DNA of 64,000 nucleotides, taken from NCBI RefSeq assembly GCF_002067035.1, contig NZ_MVQB01000028.1, positions 29,589 to 93,588 on the forward strand, in the 5' to 3' direction. Made by a program: the position numbers and the translations under genes. Below, piece after piece: positions 23,483 through 32,903 of the stretch (the stretch's first letter is position 1; each line of letters starts with the position of its first letter). The stretch is from Methanoregula sp. PtaB.Bin085. Its GTDB lineage: Archaea; Halobacteriota; Methanomicrobia; Methanomicrobiales; Methanospirillaceae. The notes beneath the pieces are model-generated. The model did not search any database. It saw only the letters and a list, made by a program, of their open reading frames with translations, and had not been told where the DNA came from.

Positions 23483-24478
23483 ATGAAAGTGAACATGATG
23501 CACGGGGCCGGGGGCGAAGTCATGGGGGAACTCCTCCGGATCCTCACGAAGGTACGGCACAATAACGCCGGCGGTATAGGGCTGGAGGCCCTTGACGATG
23601 GCGCGGTAATCCCGTTCAGGGGTGAAAACCTTGTCTTCACAACGGATTCACATATTATCCGGCCCATCTTTTTTCCAGGCGGGGATATCGGCAGGATCTC
23701 GGTCTGTGGCACTATCAATGACCTTGCGATGATGGGGGGGAAACCTGTCGCACTCTCCTGCGGCATGATCATTGAAGAAGGGTTTGAAACAGACGATCTT
23801 GCACGGATCGTTGCATCCATGGACGAGGCGCTGGGCGAGGCGGGAGCGAACCTTGTCACCGGAGACACAAAGGTGATGGAGCGGGGTGCTCTGGACGGGA
23901 TCGTCATCAACACAGCCGGTATCGGGGTTGCAAAGACTATCGTCCGCGACAACGGGCTTGTTCCCGGCGATGTCATCATCGTCTCCGGCACGCTGGGGGA
24001 TCACGGTCTTGCCATCATGGCCCACCGCGAGGGATTCGACCTCGGGGAACAGATCAAATCGGACGTTTCGCCGCTCTGGGGGATGGTCGAGAAAGTGCTC
24101 GACGCCGGCACGGTCCATGCCATGAAGGATCCTACGAGGGGGGGTTTTGCCAGCACCATCAACGAGATGGCACGGAAAAGCGGGGTCTGTGTCCGGGTCC
24201 AGGAAGAGAAGATACCGATCCGGAAAAACGTCCGGAGTGCTGCCGGTATGCTCGGCATCGATCCCCTCGAAGTGGCAAACGAGGGAAAGGTTGTCATGGG
24301 AGTGCCGGCGTCCTCCGCCAGTGCAATCCTCGATGCCCTCCATTCGCACAAGTACGGGAAGGACGCTGCGATTATTGGTACCGTGACAAAAGGCTCTCAC
24401 GTTATCATGGAGACCTCGATAGGCGGCGAGCGGTTCATCGAGCCCCCGATGGGCGATCCCGTTCCGAGAGTCTGCTGA
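23483..24478 (+). CDS. hypE: Hydrogenase maturation protein HypE
   Basis: 331-residue ATP-dependent dehydratase that converts the carbamoyl group on its C-terminal cysteine to thiocyanate, the source of the cyanide ligands of the [NiFe] site. The sequence begins MMHGAGGEVMG and has the PurM-like ATP-binding motifs FTTDSHIIRPIFFPGGDIG and DPTRGG. It ends DPVPRVC, which supplies the required terminal cysteine. Directly adjacent to hypA. Confidence 0.95.
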   Translation: MKVNMMHGAGGEVMGELLRILTKVRHNNAGGIGLEALDDGAVIPFRGENLVFTTDSHIIRPIFFPGGDIGRISVCGTINDLAMMGGKPVALSCGMIIEEGFETDDLARIVASMDEALGEAGANLVTGDTKVMERGALDGIVINTAGIGVAKTIVRDNGLVPGDVIIVSGTLGDHGLAIMAHREGFDLGEQIKSDVSPLWGMVEKVLDAGTVHAMKDPTRGGFASTINEMARKSGVCVRVQEEKIPIRKNVRSAAGMLGIDPLEVANEGKVVMGVPASSASAILDALHSHKYGKDAAIIGTVTKGSHVIMETSIGGERFIEPPMGDPVPRVC

Positions 24479-24505
24479 AAAATTCGAAAATACCCCGGAT
24501 CCTTT

Positions 24506-24754
24506 CTATCCTTTTCCGGTTTCACCACAGGCGGAATCTTCAAGCTGGGACGCATCATACGGACAGAAGCGTTCGCTGCCGGAGGTTTCCCACCCGCAGA
24601 CCGGGCATCGCCGTCTCTGCCGGGACCCGGTGAACAGCGGGATCAGCGGGATGAAGAGGAAAAGGAAGAAGAACGGAAGCCCGAACATCCAGAAGAATCC
24701 TGTCAGGACCAGGGAGCCGGCAAAGAGTATGAGGCTGATCTTCCATGGTTTCAC
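24506..24754 (-). CDS. Small membrane protein with zinc-ribbon tail
   Basis: 82 residues. Two hydrophobic segments (about 7-20 and 24-42, the latter very Phe/Leu-rich) are followed by a zinc ribbon made of CPVCGWE and FCPYDAS (last cysteine pair partly degenerate: one Cys then Asp). Probably an inner-membrane hairpin with a cytosolic metal-binding end. Function unknown. It is convergent with hypE, 27 bp apart, and lies 30 bp downstream of mfnF on the same strand. Confidence 0.65.
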   Translation of the reverse strand: MKPWKISLILFAGSLVLTGFFWMFGLPFFFLFLFIPLIPLFTGSRQRRRCPVCGWETSGSERFCPYDASQLEDSACGETGKG

Positions 24755-24784
24755 GACAGCATCTCCGGATCTGTGAGCCCCCTG

Positions 24785-25717
24785 TCAGAGATCATTCGCT
24801 TTTCCCAGTTCACGCACAGCAAACGCGGGGAGCGCATCCGCTGCCGGCCCGAGTTCGCGGGTAAGATCGATCCCCCCGAGTTCCGCACAGAACAGGGGGG
24901 CACCGATCCCGGCAACGATAATCTCCCTTGCACCGGATATCTGTGAAACCCGCCGGGCCGTGCCGCAGACAATATCCCGCTGGACCTTCCAGAACTGTTC
25001 GGCCACCTGCATTGCACCGGAGATCCCGATCTCGTCGAGGTCTGCACAGACCACGCGGGCGAGCCGGCGGAACGCAGCTTCATTGGTCTTTTCCTTACGG
25101 TCGGGAGTGTCGCAGGTATAGAGCGAAGGCGTGATATGCCCGAGGACCAAGTGGGCATCCGCGCTCGTTGCGAAATATTCGCTGCTGACCGGAGTAGGTA
25201 CTCCTGCGAGATCAACGGTCTGGATGAGCGTTGCCACGTTCGTCCGGAGCATGCCGGTATAGACAAGATACCCGGCCTGCAGCCGTTGTGTATCGGTCAG
25301 GCCGAGAAGGCGGTCGAACCGGCCGAGCGGGATGATATCTGCTGTTGTACTGCCAATATCCAGGAGCAGGGCATCCGGATACCGCGTCCGTAGATAATCG
25401 GCGGAGGCCAGCCAGTTGGCTGCAGCCAGCTGGGGGACCGCATGGTTATGGAAGCAGGCATCAGTACCGTAAAACCTGGCGCGGGGAATTGCCTTCCTCA
25501 CCGCATCAACAATGAACGAGATTCCCTGGAGCTTGTTCTCAAAACAATCGGCAAGCTCCCCGCTCATCACGACAAATGCAGGATCACCTGTTCCCGCTGC
25601 ATAGGACACGAGCAGCTCCGGTATAGGAGCCCCCTCCCAGAGCGGGCAGTAGTGGATGTGAACACCGGTATCGTCGACCACCTTGAGGTTTGCCCCGCCA
25701 ACGTCGATCCCGATCAT
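24785..25717 (-). CDS. mfnF: Methanofuran biosynthesis protein MfnF
   Basis: 310-residue hydantoinase/acetate-kinase-type protein (TIGR03123). The start at ATG 25717 gives MIGIDVGGANLKVV, the phosphate-1 loop of the actin-like ATPase fold. DIGSTTADIIPL is the second phosphate loop and ATLIQTVDLAG follows. MfnF couples the furan phosphate unit to the glutamyl-tyramine moiety in methanofuran synthesis, providing the C1 carrier for CO2 reduction. A longer upstream frame (to 25834) is the shadow of mfnD. Its start overlaps the mfnD stop by 4 bp. Confidence 0.9.
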   Translation of the reverse strand: MIGIDVGGANLKVVDDTGVHIHYCPLWEGAPIPELLVSYAAGTGDPAFVVMSGELADCFENKLQGISFIVDAVRKAIPRARFYGTDACFHNHAVPQLAAANWLASADYLRTRYPDALLLDIGSTTADIIPLGRFDRLLGLTDTQRLQAGYLVYTGMLRTNVATLIQTVDLAGVPTPVSSEYFATSADAHLVLGHITPSLYTCDTPDRKEKTNEAAFRRLARVVCADLDEIGISGAMQVAEQFWKVQRDIVCGTARRVSQISGAREIIVAGIGAPLFCAELGGIDLTRELGPAADALPAFAVRELGKANDL

Positions 25718-26601
25718 ACGCGGGTTACCGCCCCGTCCTTGTTGAACCTGACCCTGCCGCTGAGATGAACACGATCGGGGCCCTGGCCTTTTGATGCAGA
25801 CACCAGTATATCGGCTATCTCTTCTTTCATGCATGCCGCAATGCCCACGAGACTTGTCGTGATGCGGGGGTTGACCTCAATGACACAGATCCGGTCGCCC
25901 GCTACAATATCGACACCACAATACCCCTGACAGCCAAGGACTTCTGCAGTTTTGAGTGCGATCGCAATGATCTTGTCCTCCCGGGCCGGATGCACCGGCG
26001 TCTCGCCGCCGCAATAGCGGAAGTGTCCGTCAGGATCGATCCGGATATCCTGCCGGTTGACTGCAAGGACAACCGGGGGTTTTCCGGTGAAGTACTGGCA
26101 TGCATCGCCAATCACCCGGTTGGCAACGATACTGACCGAGAGATGCTCGCCATCGACATATTCCTCAGCGAACTCATCTTTGCCCGGGTTGCCGTCAGCG
26201 AACCGGACACCGAGGGAGCCGCAGCCTTTCACCGGTTTGATCACCCGCTTTCCTGCTCCCGGTTCCCCCGGAACGGGAATGTTGTGCTGCCGGAGGACAT
26301 TCCGGGTTTTCACCTTATTGGCGCAGAGCGCAACGGTCATGAACCCGCAGCCAAGGTTGTGCGTGTGCTGTTCGAGAATCATGGTGTACTTCGAGAGAAG
26401 ATGATCGGGAGCTATGACAAGCCCCATGTCACAGGAAGGAGCCAGCCGTTCAATCTCACTGCCAAAATCCCCGTCGCCGGGGAGAACAACCTCATACCCG
26501 CACCGTTCGAAACTTCCCCTCAGCACACCGAGCATCGCCCTCCCCTCGTGGGCGAGCACCGGATCATGCGCTGTCGTGTATTCCGCGAGCAGTACCTTCA
26601 T
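25714..26601 (-). CDS. mfnD: Tyramine-glutamate ligase MfnD (ATP-grasp)
   Basis: 295-residue ATP-grasp ligase that joins glutamate to tyramine in methanofuran biosynthesis. Seen: KVLLAEYTT start, IAPDHLLSKYT, the ATP-grasp lysine in RVIKPVKGCGSLGVRF, the EEYVDGEHLSVS hinge, and the metal-binding VIEVNPRITTS. The substrate cannot be read from the fold alone, but the immediate 4-bp overlap with mfnF makes MfnD much the best call. Divergent from surE, 76 bp apart. Confidence 0.88.
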   Translation of the reverse strand: MKVLLAEYTTAHDPVLAHEGRAMLGVLRGSFERCGYEVVLPGDGDFGSEIERLAPSCDMGLVIAPDHLLSKYTMILEQHTHNLGCGFMTVALCANKVKTRNVLRQHNIPVPGEPGAGKRVIKPVKGCGSLGVRFADGNPGKDEFAEEYVDGEHLSVSIVANRVIGDACQYFTGKPPVVLAVNRQDIRIDPDGHFRYCGGETPVHPAREDKIIAIALKTAEVLGCQGYCGVDIVAGDRICVIEVNPRITTSLVGIAACMKEEIADILVSASKGQGPDRVHLSGRVRFNKDGAVTRV

Positions 26602-26677
26602 CCGGATCCATGTATGCTGCCATGGAAAATTACCCTATCCGATCGGTGATTTATTGGGGGGAAACGTGTAACAGATA

Positions 26678-27463
26678 GTGAACATGAAGCCATCGATCCT
26701 GCTGACCAACGATGACGGCGTAAGCTCTATCGGGCTCTGGGCCGCATTTGAAGCGCTGAAACCCATCGCAGACGTAACGGTTGTTGCCCCCGCTACCCAG
26801 CAGAGCGCAGTTGGCAGATCGATCTCCATCTTTGAGCCACTCAGGGCATCACAGGTGGTCATAAACGGGGAGAACGCATGGGCGGTGGCGGGAAAACCTA
26901 CCGATGCGGTCATCATCGGATTGTATTCCCTCAGGCTGAACCCGACGCTTGTCGTGAGCGGAATCAATATCGGCGAAAATCTCTCAACCGAGTCGATCAT
27001 GACCTCCGGCACCGTCGGGGCTGCGCTCGAAGCCTCCAACCAGGGCACGAAGGCCATCGCCTTCAGCCTGCAGGTCGAGGACCAGGGGGATAAGTTCGAT
27101 GATCCCCGGTACCATGCCCAGAATTTCGATGCTGCAAAAACGATCGTGCGCGATGTCGTGGAGCGCGTCCTGGCACAGGGATTCTGCCCGGACACCGATG
27201 TCATCAACGTCAATATCCCGTCTCACGTCAAAGGGGGATACGAAGTCACCAGGCTCGCCCACAAGCTCTTCCATACCGGAGTCGAGAAACGCCTCGATCC
27301 AAGGGGGCGCCCCTATTTCTGGATCAACGGACCGCTCGTCGAGGATGCGGAGGAGGGGACCGATGTCCATGCCATCAGGAAAGGCAACATCTCTGTCACG
27401 CCAATTACTCTTGACTGCACTTCTTACAAAGCATGCGAGGATACCAGAAAGGTCTTTTTGTAA
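26678..27463 (+). CDS. surE: 5'-Nucleotidase SurE
   Basis: 261-residue metal-dependent nucleoside monophosphatase. The ILLTNDDGV start holds the metal-binding aspartate pair, followed by VVAPATQQSAVGRSISI with the catalytic serine and asparagine region, and VSGINIGENLSTES. It has a family-typical C-terminal SVTPITLDCT. Starts possible at GTG 26678 or ATG 26684; no convincing ribosome-binding site is seen, so it may be leaderless. Divergent from mfnD. Confidence 0.93.
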   Translation: MNMKPSILLTNDDGVSSIGLWAAFEALKPIADVTVVAPATQQSAVGRSISIFEPLRASQVVINGENAWAVAGKPTDAVIIGLYSLRLNPTLVVSGINIGENLSTESIMTSGTVGAALEASNQGTKAIAFSLQVEDQGDKFDDPRYHAQNFDAAKTIVRDVVERVLAQGFCPDTDVINVNIPSHVKGGYEVTRLAHKLFHTGVEKRLDPRGRPYFWINGPLVEDAEEGTDVHAIRKGNISVTPITLDCTSYKACEDTRKVFL

Positions 27464-27544
27464 AGATCCTGTGCTCCCTGTATTGTCTTTTTTTACAGAC
27501 AGATCACCAGTCTTAATTAATCGCGGGCAGAAAATATCCCGGTA

Positions 27545-28261
27545 ATGGAGAAGAAAGCAGAAGATCCCGGACAGGCAAAGCGTGCAGCCGGTTACCGGGC
27601 CGCGGAGATGGTGGAGGACGGGATGGTTGTCGGGCTTGGCACCGGTTCGACCGTGTATTATACCATCGAACGGCTCTCGGAACGGATCAGGGGCGGCCTG
27701 GAAATTTCCGGTATTCCGACATCCTTCCAGACCGCACTCCGGGCAAAAGCGGCACACATTCCGCTGACCACCCTTGATGACAAACCGGAAATCGACATTG
27801 CGATTGACGGTGCAGACGAGGTCGATCCGAAACTCCGGCTCATCAAGGGACGCGGGGCTGCCCACCTGCGGGAAAAATGCGTGGCGGCAGCAGCGAAGCG
27901 CTTCATCGTTGTTGTTGATGAACAGAAGATGGTAAAAAAACTGGGCGCGGCTGCAGTGCCTGTCGAGGTCCTCCCGTTTGCTGTCATACCGGTCATGCAC
28001 GAGCTCCGCAGACTCGGATGCGAACCCGTCCTCCGCGAGGCTGTAAAAAAAGACGGGCCGGTCATTACGGACAATGGCAATTTCATCGTTGACTGCAGGT
28101 TCAGCATAATCCGTTACCCGGAGAAGCTGGAAACGGCGCTTGCAGCAATCCCCGGGGTTCTCGAAAGCGGACTGTTCACAGGATTGGTAAAGAAGACCAC
28201 CGTGATTGTCGGCGGTCCCAAAAAAGTGAAGATACTCTCTTCAGCGGATATATTCGCGTAA
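27545..28261 (+). CDS. rpiA: Ribose-5-phosphate isomerase A
   Basis: 238-residue enzyme interconverting ribose 5-phosphate and ribulose 5-phosphate. The phosphate loop GLGTGSTVYYTI, the catalytic DGADEVDPKLRLIKGRGAAH stretch (Asp, Glu, Lys) and the EVLPFAV and NGNFIVDC segments are all present. Methanogens use it to make ribose for nucleotides. The 3' end overlaps the convergent winged-helix gene by 21 bp. Confidence 0.95.
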   Translation: MEKKAEDPGQAKRAAGYRAAEMVEDGMVVGLGTGSTVYYTIERLSERIRGGLEISGIPTSFQTALRAKAAHIPLTTLDDKPEIDIAIDGADEVDPKLRLIKGRGAAHLREKCVAAAAKRFIVVVDEQKMVKKLGAAAVPVEVLPFAVIPVMHELRRLGCEPVLREAVKKDGPVITDNGNFIVDCRFSIIRYPEKLETALAAIPGVLESGLFTGLVKKTTVIVGGPKKVKILSSADIFA

Positions 28262-28615
28262 TTTCTGCACAAGGGCGAGCTGGTTGTTCGCCTCTTTCTT
28301 CTTCTCTTTCTCGATGCTGTCCATGATCTCGTGGATCGGTTTTGCGAGTTCGTAGATCTTGACCGGGCGTCCCTTGCTCTCTGCCTTGCTCTCGCGGCTG
28401 GTAATCCAGTCCTGATCGATCAGGTACCGCATCGCAATACTGACTTCCGGCTGGCGGAGGTCGGTGCCGCGCTCAATGGCTCGCGAAGTGGCTTCCGGGG
28501 TGTTTGCCAGGAAAACCAGTACTTTTGCCACATTCCGCTTCGTTCCAATCTCGATAAGAAGATTCGCGAACTCCTCTTCTTTCTCGGTAAAATACATTAC
28601 ATTCTCCGTTCTCAT
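28241..28615 (-). CDS. Winged-helix transcriptional regulator (chromosomal paralog)
   Basis: 124 residues, with a winged HTH built on AKVLVFLANTPEATSRAIERGTDLRQPEVSIAMRYLI and a C-terminal basic/acidic helix. It belongs to the archaeal regulator family also represented by the element-borne 19735-20109 protein (similar N-terminal KEEEF, RQ recognition region, IEKEKKKEA tail). Target genes unknown. Its position between rpiA (tail overlap of 21 bp) and tbp is compatible with a broadly used regulator. No ligand-binding domain beyond the helix. Confidence 0.82.
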   Translation of the reverse strand: MRTENVMYFTEKEEEFANLLIEIGTKRNVAKVLVFLANTPEATSRAIERGTDLRQPEVSIAMRYLIDQDWITSRESKAESKGRPVKIYELAKPIHEIMDSIEKEKKKEANNQLALVQKLREYIR

Positions 28616-28807
28616 ACACTCACATCCACAATATTTTCAGCAAACTGTACATCACTAATTATCCTTTCAAAGATATATAGGCTCTGTTATTGTTAGGCAA
28701 TGCTCGATGGATTTAAATACAACATTTTGCGGATATGGGCAAAAGATGTCTGAAAAATTACAGAACGGTTGAACAAAATAAAAAGTACACAATTTTTGGA
28801 AAAAGGA

Positions 28808-29368
28808 TTACATCAGGCCAAGGCTGCGGAGATCAGACAGGATCTTGACAACTGCCTTCTTGGCATCTTCCGGCTCTTTGCCTCCGGTAATGATCAGTTT
28901 TCCGGAACCAAAGAGCAGTACCACAACCTTGGGATTGTCAAGGCGGTAGACGAGACCGGGGAACTGTTCCGGCTCGTATTCGATCCGGTCGAGGTTGAAA
29001 CCTACTGCGATCTTGTTGAGATTGATTGCTGTTGCAAGATCCGCTGACGTGACAATATTCTGGATCTTGTATTCCAGTATCTTCGGGATATCAATACCCT
29101 GCTTGCGCAGCAGCCCGCCAAGGATATTCAGCCCCTTGCTCAGGCTGTCGATACTCTTGGCGCCGGTCAAAACAACTTTTCCGGATCCGAATACCAGGGC
29201 TGCAATCTTCGGATCCTGCATCCGGAGCACGACGCCGGGAAACCGTTTCTTGTTGTATTCTGCATCCTTGATGTTTGATGCAAGGACCGGGAGATCCAGA
29301 TAATCGGTCACCTTTGCGGAGGCAACGATGTTTTCGATCTTGAGGGAGTCCTCTGGCCTGACCTTCAT
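28808..29368 (-). CDS. tbp: TATA-box-binding protein TBP
   Basis: 186 residues comprising the two direct saddle repeats of archaeal TBP. Each repeat has the IENIVASA / IQNIVTSA strand, an E/Y..FPG(V/L)V.R segment and the (V/L)(V/L)FGSGK motif. It binds TATA boxes to nucleate transcription with TFB. Both phenylalanine wedges lie in the expected positions. The C-terminal acidic tail of some archaeal TBPs is absent. Upstream, ATAAACTATATAAAG gives a good TATA candidate at about 29426-29440. Confidence 0.96.
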   Translation of the reverse strand: MKVRPEDSLKIENIVASAKVTDYLDLPVLASNIKDAEYNKKRFPGVVLRMQDPKIAALVFGSGKVVLTGAKSIDSLSKGLNILGGLLRKQGIDIPKILEYKIQNIVTSADLATAINLNKIAVGFNLDRIEYEPEQFPGLVYRLDNPKVVVLLFGSGKLIITGGKEPEDAKKAVVKILSDLRSLGLM

Positions 29369-29586
29369 GTGAACAAATCACCTTGTTGTGTGGTTTTTTT
29401 AAGATCTTTTGCAGGGTTTTAATTTATAAACTATATAAAGAAGGGAGAGGAGGATATAAAAAAGCATCGTTCTATTATTCCGGCCATATTCCACATGGTA
29501 CGGCCCGTGGCGCAATTCCGGCCGGATTTTTTTTGAGTCCACAGCATCCGGATGCCTCAGCGGCCGTTGTCCTTCAAGAGAAAAAA

Positions 29587-31479
29587 TTATTCGTCAAGGG
29601 TCGAGACGTCACCGGGATCCATGCCCATCTCTTTTGCTTTCAGGACCCGCCGCATGATCTTGCCGCTGCGGGTCTTGGGAAGGCTTGTCACAAACTCGAT
29701 CTCCGAGGGCATCGCAATCGGGCCCAGGGTTATCCTGACATGGTACAGGAGCTCGTTTTTCAGTTTCTCGCTTGCAGAATGCCCGAGCCGGAGAATGACA
29801 AACGCCTTGATGATGTTCCCCTTCACCTCATCCGGTTTGCCGATGACTGCAGCTTCAGCAACGGCTTTGTGCGATACCAGTGCGCTCTCGACCTCGGCCG
29901 TCCCGATGTTATGGCCGGCAACCACGATGAGATCGTCGGACCGTCCAAGGACCATGATATACCCCTCCTTGTTCTTCACCGCAAGGTCGCCGACAGCGTA
30001 ACAGTTCGGGATCGTGTTCCAGTATTTCCGATAGCGCTCGTCATCCTTATACACCGTGCGCAGCATCGAGGGCCAGGGTTCCCGGATCGCGAGGAAGCCA
30101 CCGGTTCCGAAAGGAACCGATTTCCCGTTCTTATCCACAACGTCGGCAACGACCCCCGGGATCGCTTTACCGGCAAAACCCGGGTACATGCGTTCACCGA
30201 TCATGGTCGTTACCATGTGCATGCCGGTCTCGGTCTGCCACCACGTATCGACAATGGGACACTGATTTTTTCCGATGACACGGTAATACCATTCGAATGC
30301 CTCGGGATTGAGGGGTTCCCCGACCGATCCGAGAATGCGCAGGGTACTGAGATTATATTTTCCCGGCCACTGCTCGCCGAGTTTCATGAACATGCGGATT
30401 GCTGTCGGGGCAGTGTAGAAGATCGTGACACCGAACTCTTCAATCATCCGCCAGTACGCACCCGGATCCGGGTAATCCGGCGTTCCTTCCGTAATGATGA
30501 TCGTTGCACCCAGGGAGAGAGGTCCGTACACAACATAGGAATGCCCGGTGATCCAGCCGGGATCGGCAGTGCACCAGTAGACATCATTGTCCTTGAGGTC
30601 GAACACATTTTTCGTAGTGTAATACGTACCGACCATGTACCCGCCGCAGGTGTGGACAATGCCTTTGGGGGCACCCGTTGAGCCGCTTGTATAGAGAATG
30701 AAGAGCGGATCCTCGGCATCCATGTCCTCGGGTTCGCAGTCCGGTGTTATATCCCGGATCATATCCTGGAAATCGATCTCCATCTCCTTGTGGATCTCGA
30801 CCGGCTGTTCAAGATCCCTGCGGAGGACGACAACGTGTTCAACGCTCGGGGCATTGATGATGGCTTCCTCGATGATATGCTTGAGCGGGATGGACTTCCC
30901 GCGCCGGTACGTGACGTCCGCCGTGATCACGACCTTTGCCTCGGCACCCGCGATGCGGCTGTGGAGTGCCGCCGCACCAAAACCACCGAACACGACGCTG
31001 TGAACGGCCCCGATCCGGGCGCAGGCGAGCATCGATATGATCTGCTCGGGAACCATCGGCATGTAGATGCAGACCCGGTCTCCCTTCTTCACCCCCAGTT
31101 TTTTCAGACCGTTTGCAACCCGCATCACTTCCCGGAGGAGCTGGCGGTAGGTGAAGATCCGTTCCGTGTCATCCTCCCCTTTCCAGATGAGGGCAACCTT
31201 GTTCCGGCGGGCATTCTGGACATTGCGGTCGAGACAGTTGTACGTGATGTTCATCCTGCCATCGATGAACCAGCGTGCGTACGGGTAATTCCATTCCTTC
31301 ACTTTCGAGTACGGCGAGAACCAGTGCAGTTCTTTTGCAACCCGGTCCCAGAACGCATCAGGATCCCGGAGGAATTCATCGTATGCCGTCTGGTAATCCC
31401 CCAGCCAGCTGTTCTTCCGGTAGGAGGGATCGGGCGTGTAGTACTTCTCGGTGAGTTTGACGTCAAAATTCTCTGCCAT
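29587..31479 (-). CDS. acs: Acetyl-CoA synthetase (AMP-forming)
   Basis: 630 residues. Adenylate-forming motif [14 protein letters not shown], the [10 protein letters not shown] substrate-binding motif, [15 protein letters not shown] hinge and the C-terminal acetylation lysine motif [11 protein letters not shown] are present. It activates acetate with ATP and CoA, giving acetyl-CoA for biosynthesis; such methanogens commonly require acetate as carbon source. Normal full length. Monocistronic by appearance: 125 bp from tfs upstream. Confidence 0.95.
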   Translation of the reverse strand: MAENFDVKLTEKYYTPDPSYRKNSWLGDYQTAYDEFLRDPDAFWDRVAKELHWFSPYSKVKEWNYPYARWFIDGRMNITYNCLDRNVQNARRNKVALIWKGEDDTERIFTYRQLLREVMRVANGLKKLGVKKGDRVCIYMPMVPEQIISMLACARIGAVHSVVFGGFGAAALHSRIAGAEAKVVITADVTYRRGKSIPLKHIIEEAIINAPSVEHVVVLRRDLEQPVEIHKEMEIDFQDMIRDITPDCEPEDMDAEDPLFILYTSGSTGAPKGIVHTCGGYMVGTYYTTKNVFDLKDNDVYWCTADPGWITGHSYVVYGPLSLGATIIITEGTPDYPDPGAYWRMIEEFGVTIFYTAPTAIRMFMKLGEQWPGKYNLSTLRILGSVGEPLNPEAFEWYYRVIGKNQCPIVDTWWQTETGMHMVTTMIGERMYPGFAGKAIPGVVADVVDKNGKSVPFGTGGFLAIREPWPSMLRTVYKDDERYRKYWNTIPNCYAVGDLAVKNKEGYIMVLGRSDDLIVVAGHNIGTAEVESALVSHKAVAEAAVIGKPDEVKGNIIKAFVILRLGHSASEKLKNELLYHVRITLGPIAMPSEIEFVTSLPKTRSGKIMRRVLKAKEMGMDPGDVSTLDE

Positions 31480-31603
31480 GGAAAACCCCGATTTAACACT
31501 ATTAATAATGAGTGATGGAAATTAAGGATTATGATTTCCTTTCCGGACAGATCATGCCGGGGGAACAGCGGCTGACGGACAGGAAAAAAGAACTGTGCGT
31601 GGA

Positions 31604-31918
31604 TTAATCATACTGGCGCCAGGTGTGCCCGCACTCCGTGCAACGGAAGAACCGCACCTCGCTCTCATCCGCAGCCCGCAGCTGCCGGAGCCACCAGAAC
31701 GCAAGGTTGTTCTCGCATTTCGGGCATTTGATCTGGATAGTGGGCATTGTCTTGATCTTTTCCTCCTCATCATCCACGATCATGATCTCTTTTTCCACCC
31801 GTTTTTTCTGCACCTTCATCTGGTCTTCCTTTTCAATCTTGCGGATATACCCGCATTTCCGGCATTTGAGCTGACCTGCAGAGGATGTCAGCATGGTCTT
31901 GCATTCAGGACAAAACAT
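31604..31918 (-). CDS. tfs: Transcription elongation factor S (TFS)
   Basis: 104-residue archaeal TFIIS/RPB9-like protein that stimulates RNA cleavage by backtracked RNA polymerase. Two zinc ribbons: FCPECKTML...CRKCGYI at the N-terminus and CPKCENNLAFWWLRQ...CTECGHTW at the C-terminus. The acidic cleavage hairpin between the C-terminal cysteines contains the characteristic RAADESEVRFFRC with the Asp-Glu catalytic pair. Length typical. Confidence 0.95.
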   Translation of the reverse strand: MFCPECKTMLTSSAGQLKCRKCGYIRKIEKEDQMKVQKKRVEKEIMIVDDEEEKIKTMPTIQIKCPKCENNLAFWWLRQLRAADESEVRFFRCTECGHTWRQYD

Positions 31919-32093
31919 CTCTGTACCATAGGTAATGATACAAGATTAAGCCTCTTGTATGCGGGGAGATGCCGTGTTTTCCGCATAGAAACACCACAGG
32001 TGCCCCCGCGGCCCGGTACATCCGTTTGCGGCACGTGTCCGGGGACTGTTTCGTTCGGAATCCTTTTTTGGGTATCCGCCGAATAATTCAGTA

Positions 32094-32903
32094 ATGATCG
32101 AGTACCTGGTTCTCTTATCCTGTATTGGATTCCTCCTGTTTCTGGTACCCGGTCGCCACAGGAAGTATGCGGCCATTGCCGGCTGGATATTCATCGTTCT
32201 TGCCCTCTTTGCAAATCTCGATGAATATTTTAAAGAGAACAATTTCCTGTACCCGCTCATGGCAGCGCTTTCGGTCCCTTTCCTGTATATCACGGCGAAA
32301 TATCTCCTGATAGACGATGACCGGGCATTCCACCTATCGCGTGCTGCCGCAGTTGCATTCATCATCTACGCCCCGTTCGGGTATATCCCGGAGGTCGGCA
32401 ACTGGCTCATAAGCCTTGTTGTCGGCCAGGTCGTCTGGATACTCGACATGCTCCACTTCAGCGTCAGTCTCGCCGACTGGAATATCATCACACGGAATAA
32501 TTACCGGGTCGAGATCATTCTCGGGTGTACCGGCATCCAGAGCATCGCAATCCTGCTCGGGGTTGCCGCAGCTGTGCCGACCAATACGCGGCAGAAGATC
32601 CTGGCCTTCCTGATCGTTGCCCCGACAATATACTTCCTCAACCTGCTCAGGAATGCTTTTGTCATCATGGCATACACAGAGCAGTGGTTCCCGTACTGGC
32701 CGGAGATCGCAGGGAACGGCGAAGCCGGGTACGAGAGTTTCTTCTGGGCGCATAACGTGATCATGGAGCTCACCGCCCTTGTCATCCTGGTGTTCATCGC
32801 GTACGGCCTGTTCTTTGTCATCCCGAAACTGGGGAGTTTTGCCGACGACCTCTACCGGATGTACTCCTGTGAGGTCAGGAAAGCGTTCGGTAAAGATAGA
32901 TAA
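32094..32903 (+). CDS. artA: Archaeosortase A
   Basis: 269-residue polytopic membrane transpeptidase with about eight hydrophobic segments. The catalytic triad-like residues of the exosortase/archaeosortase family are visible: C145 in ILGCTGIQS, R186 in FLNLLRNAFV and H220 in FFWAHNVIME. In haloarchaea ArtA removes the PGF-CTERM helix of the S-layer protein and couples it to lipid. Phospholipid synthesis genes are required there, and here a CDP-alcohol phosphatidyltransferase overlaps the gene's end by 29 bp (convergent). Substrates in this genome are unknown; the surface protein at 16227 has a tail of the right shape but no PGF motif. Confidence 0.9.
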   Translation: MIEYLVLLSCIGFLLFLVPGRHRKYAAIAGWIFIVLALFANLDEYFKENNFLYPLMAALSVPFLYITAKYLLIDDDRAFHLSRAAAVAFIIYAPFGYIPEVGNWLISLVVGQVVWILDMLHFSVSLADWNIITRNNYRVEIILGCTGIQSIAILLGVAAAVPTNTRQKILAFLIVAPTIYFLNLLRNAFVIMAYTEQWFPYWPEIAGNGEAGYESFFWAHNVIMELTALVILVFIAYGLFFVIPKLGSFADDLYRMYSCEVRKAFGKDR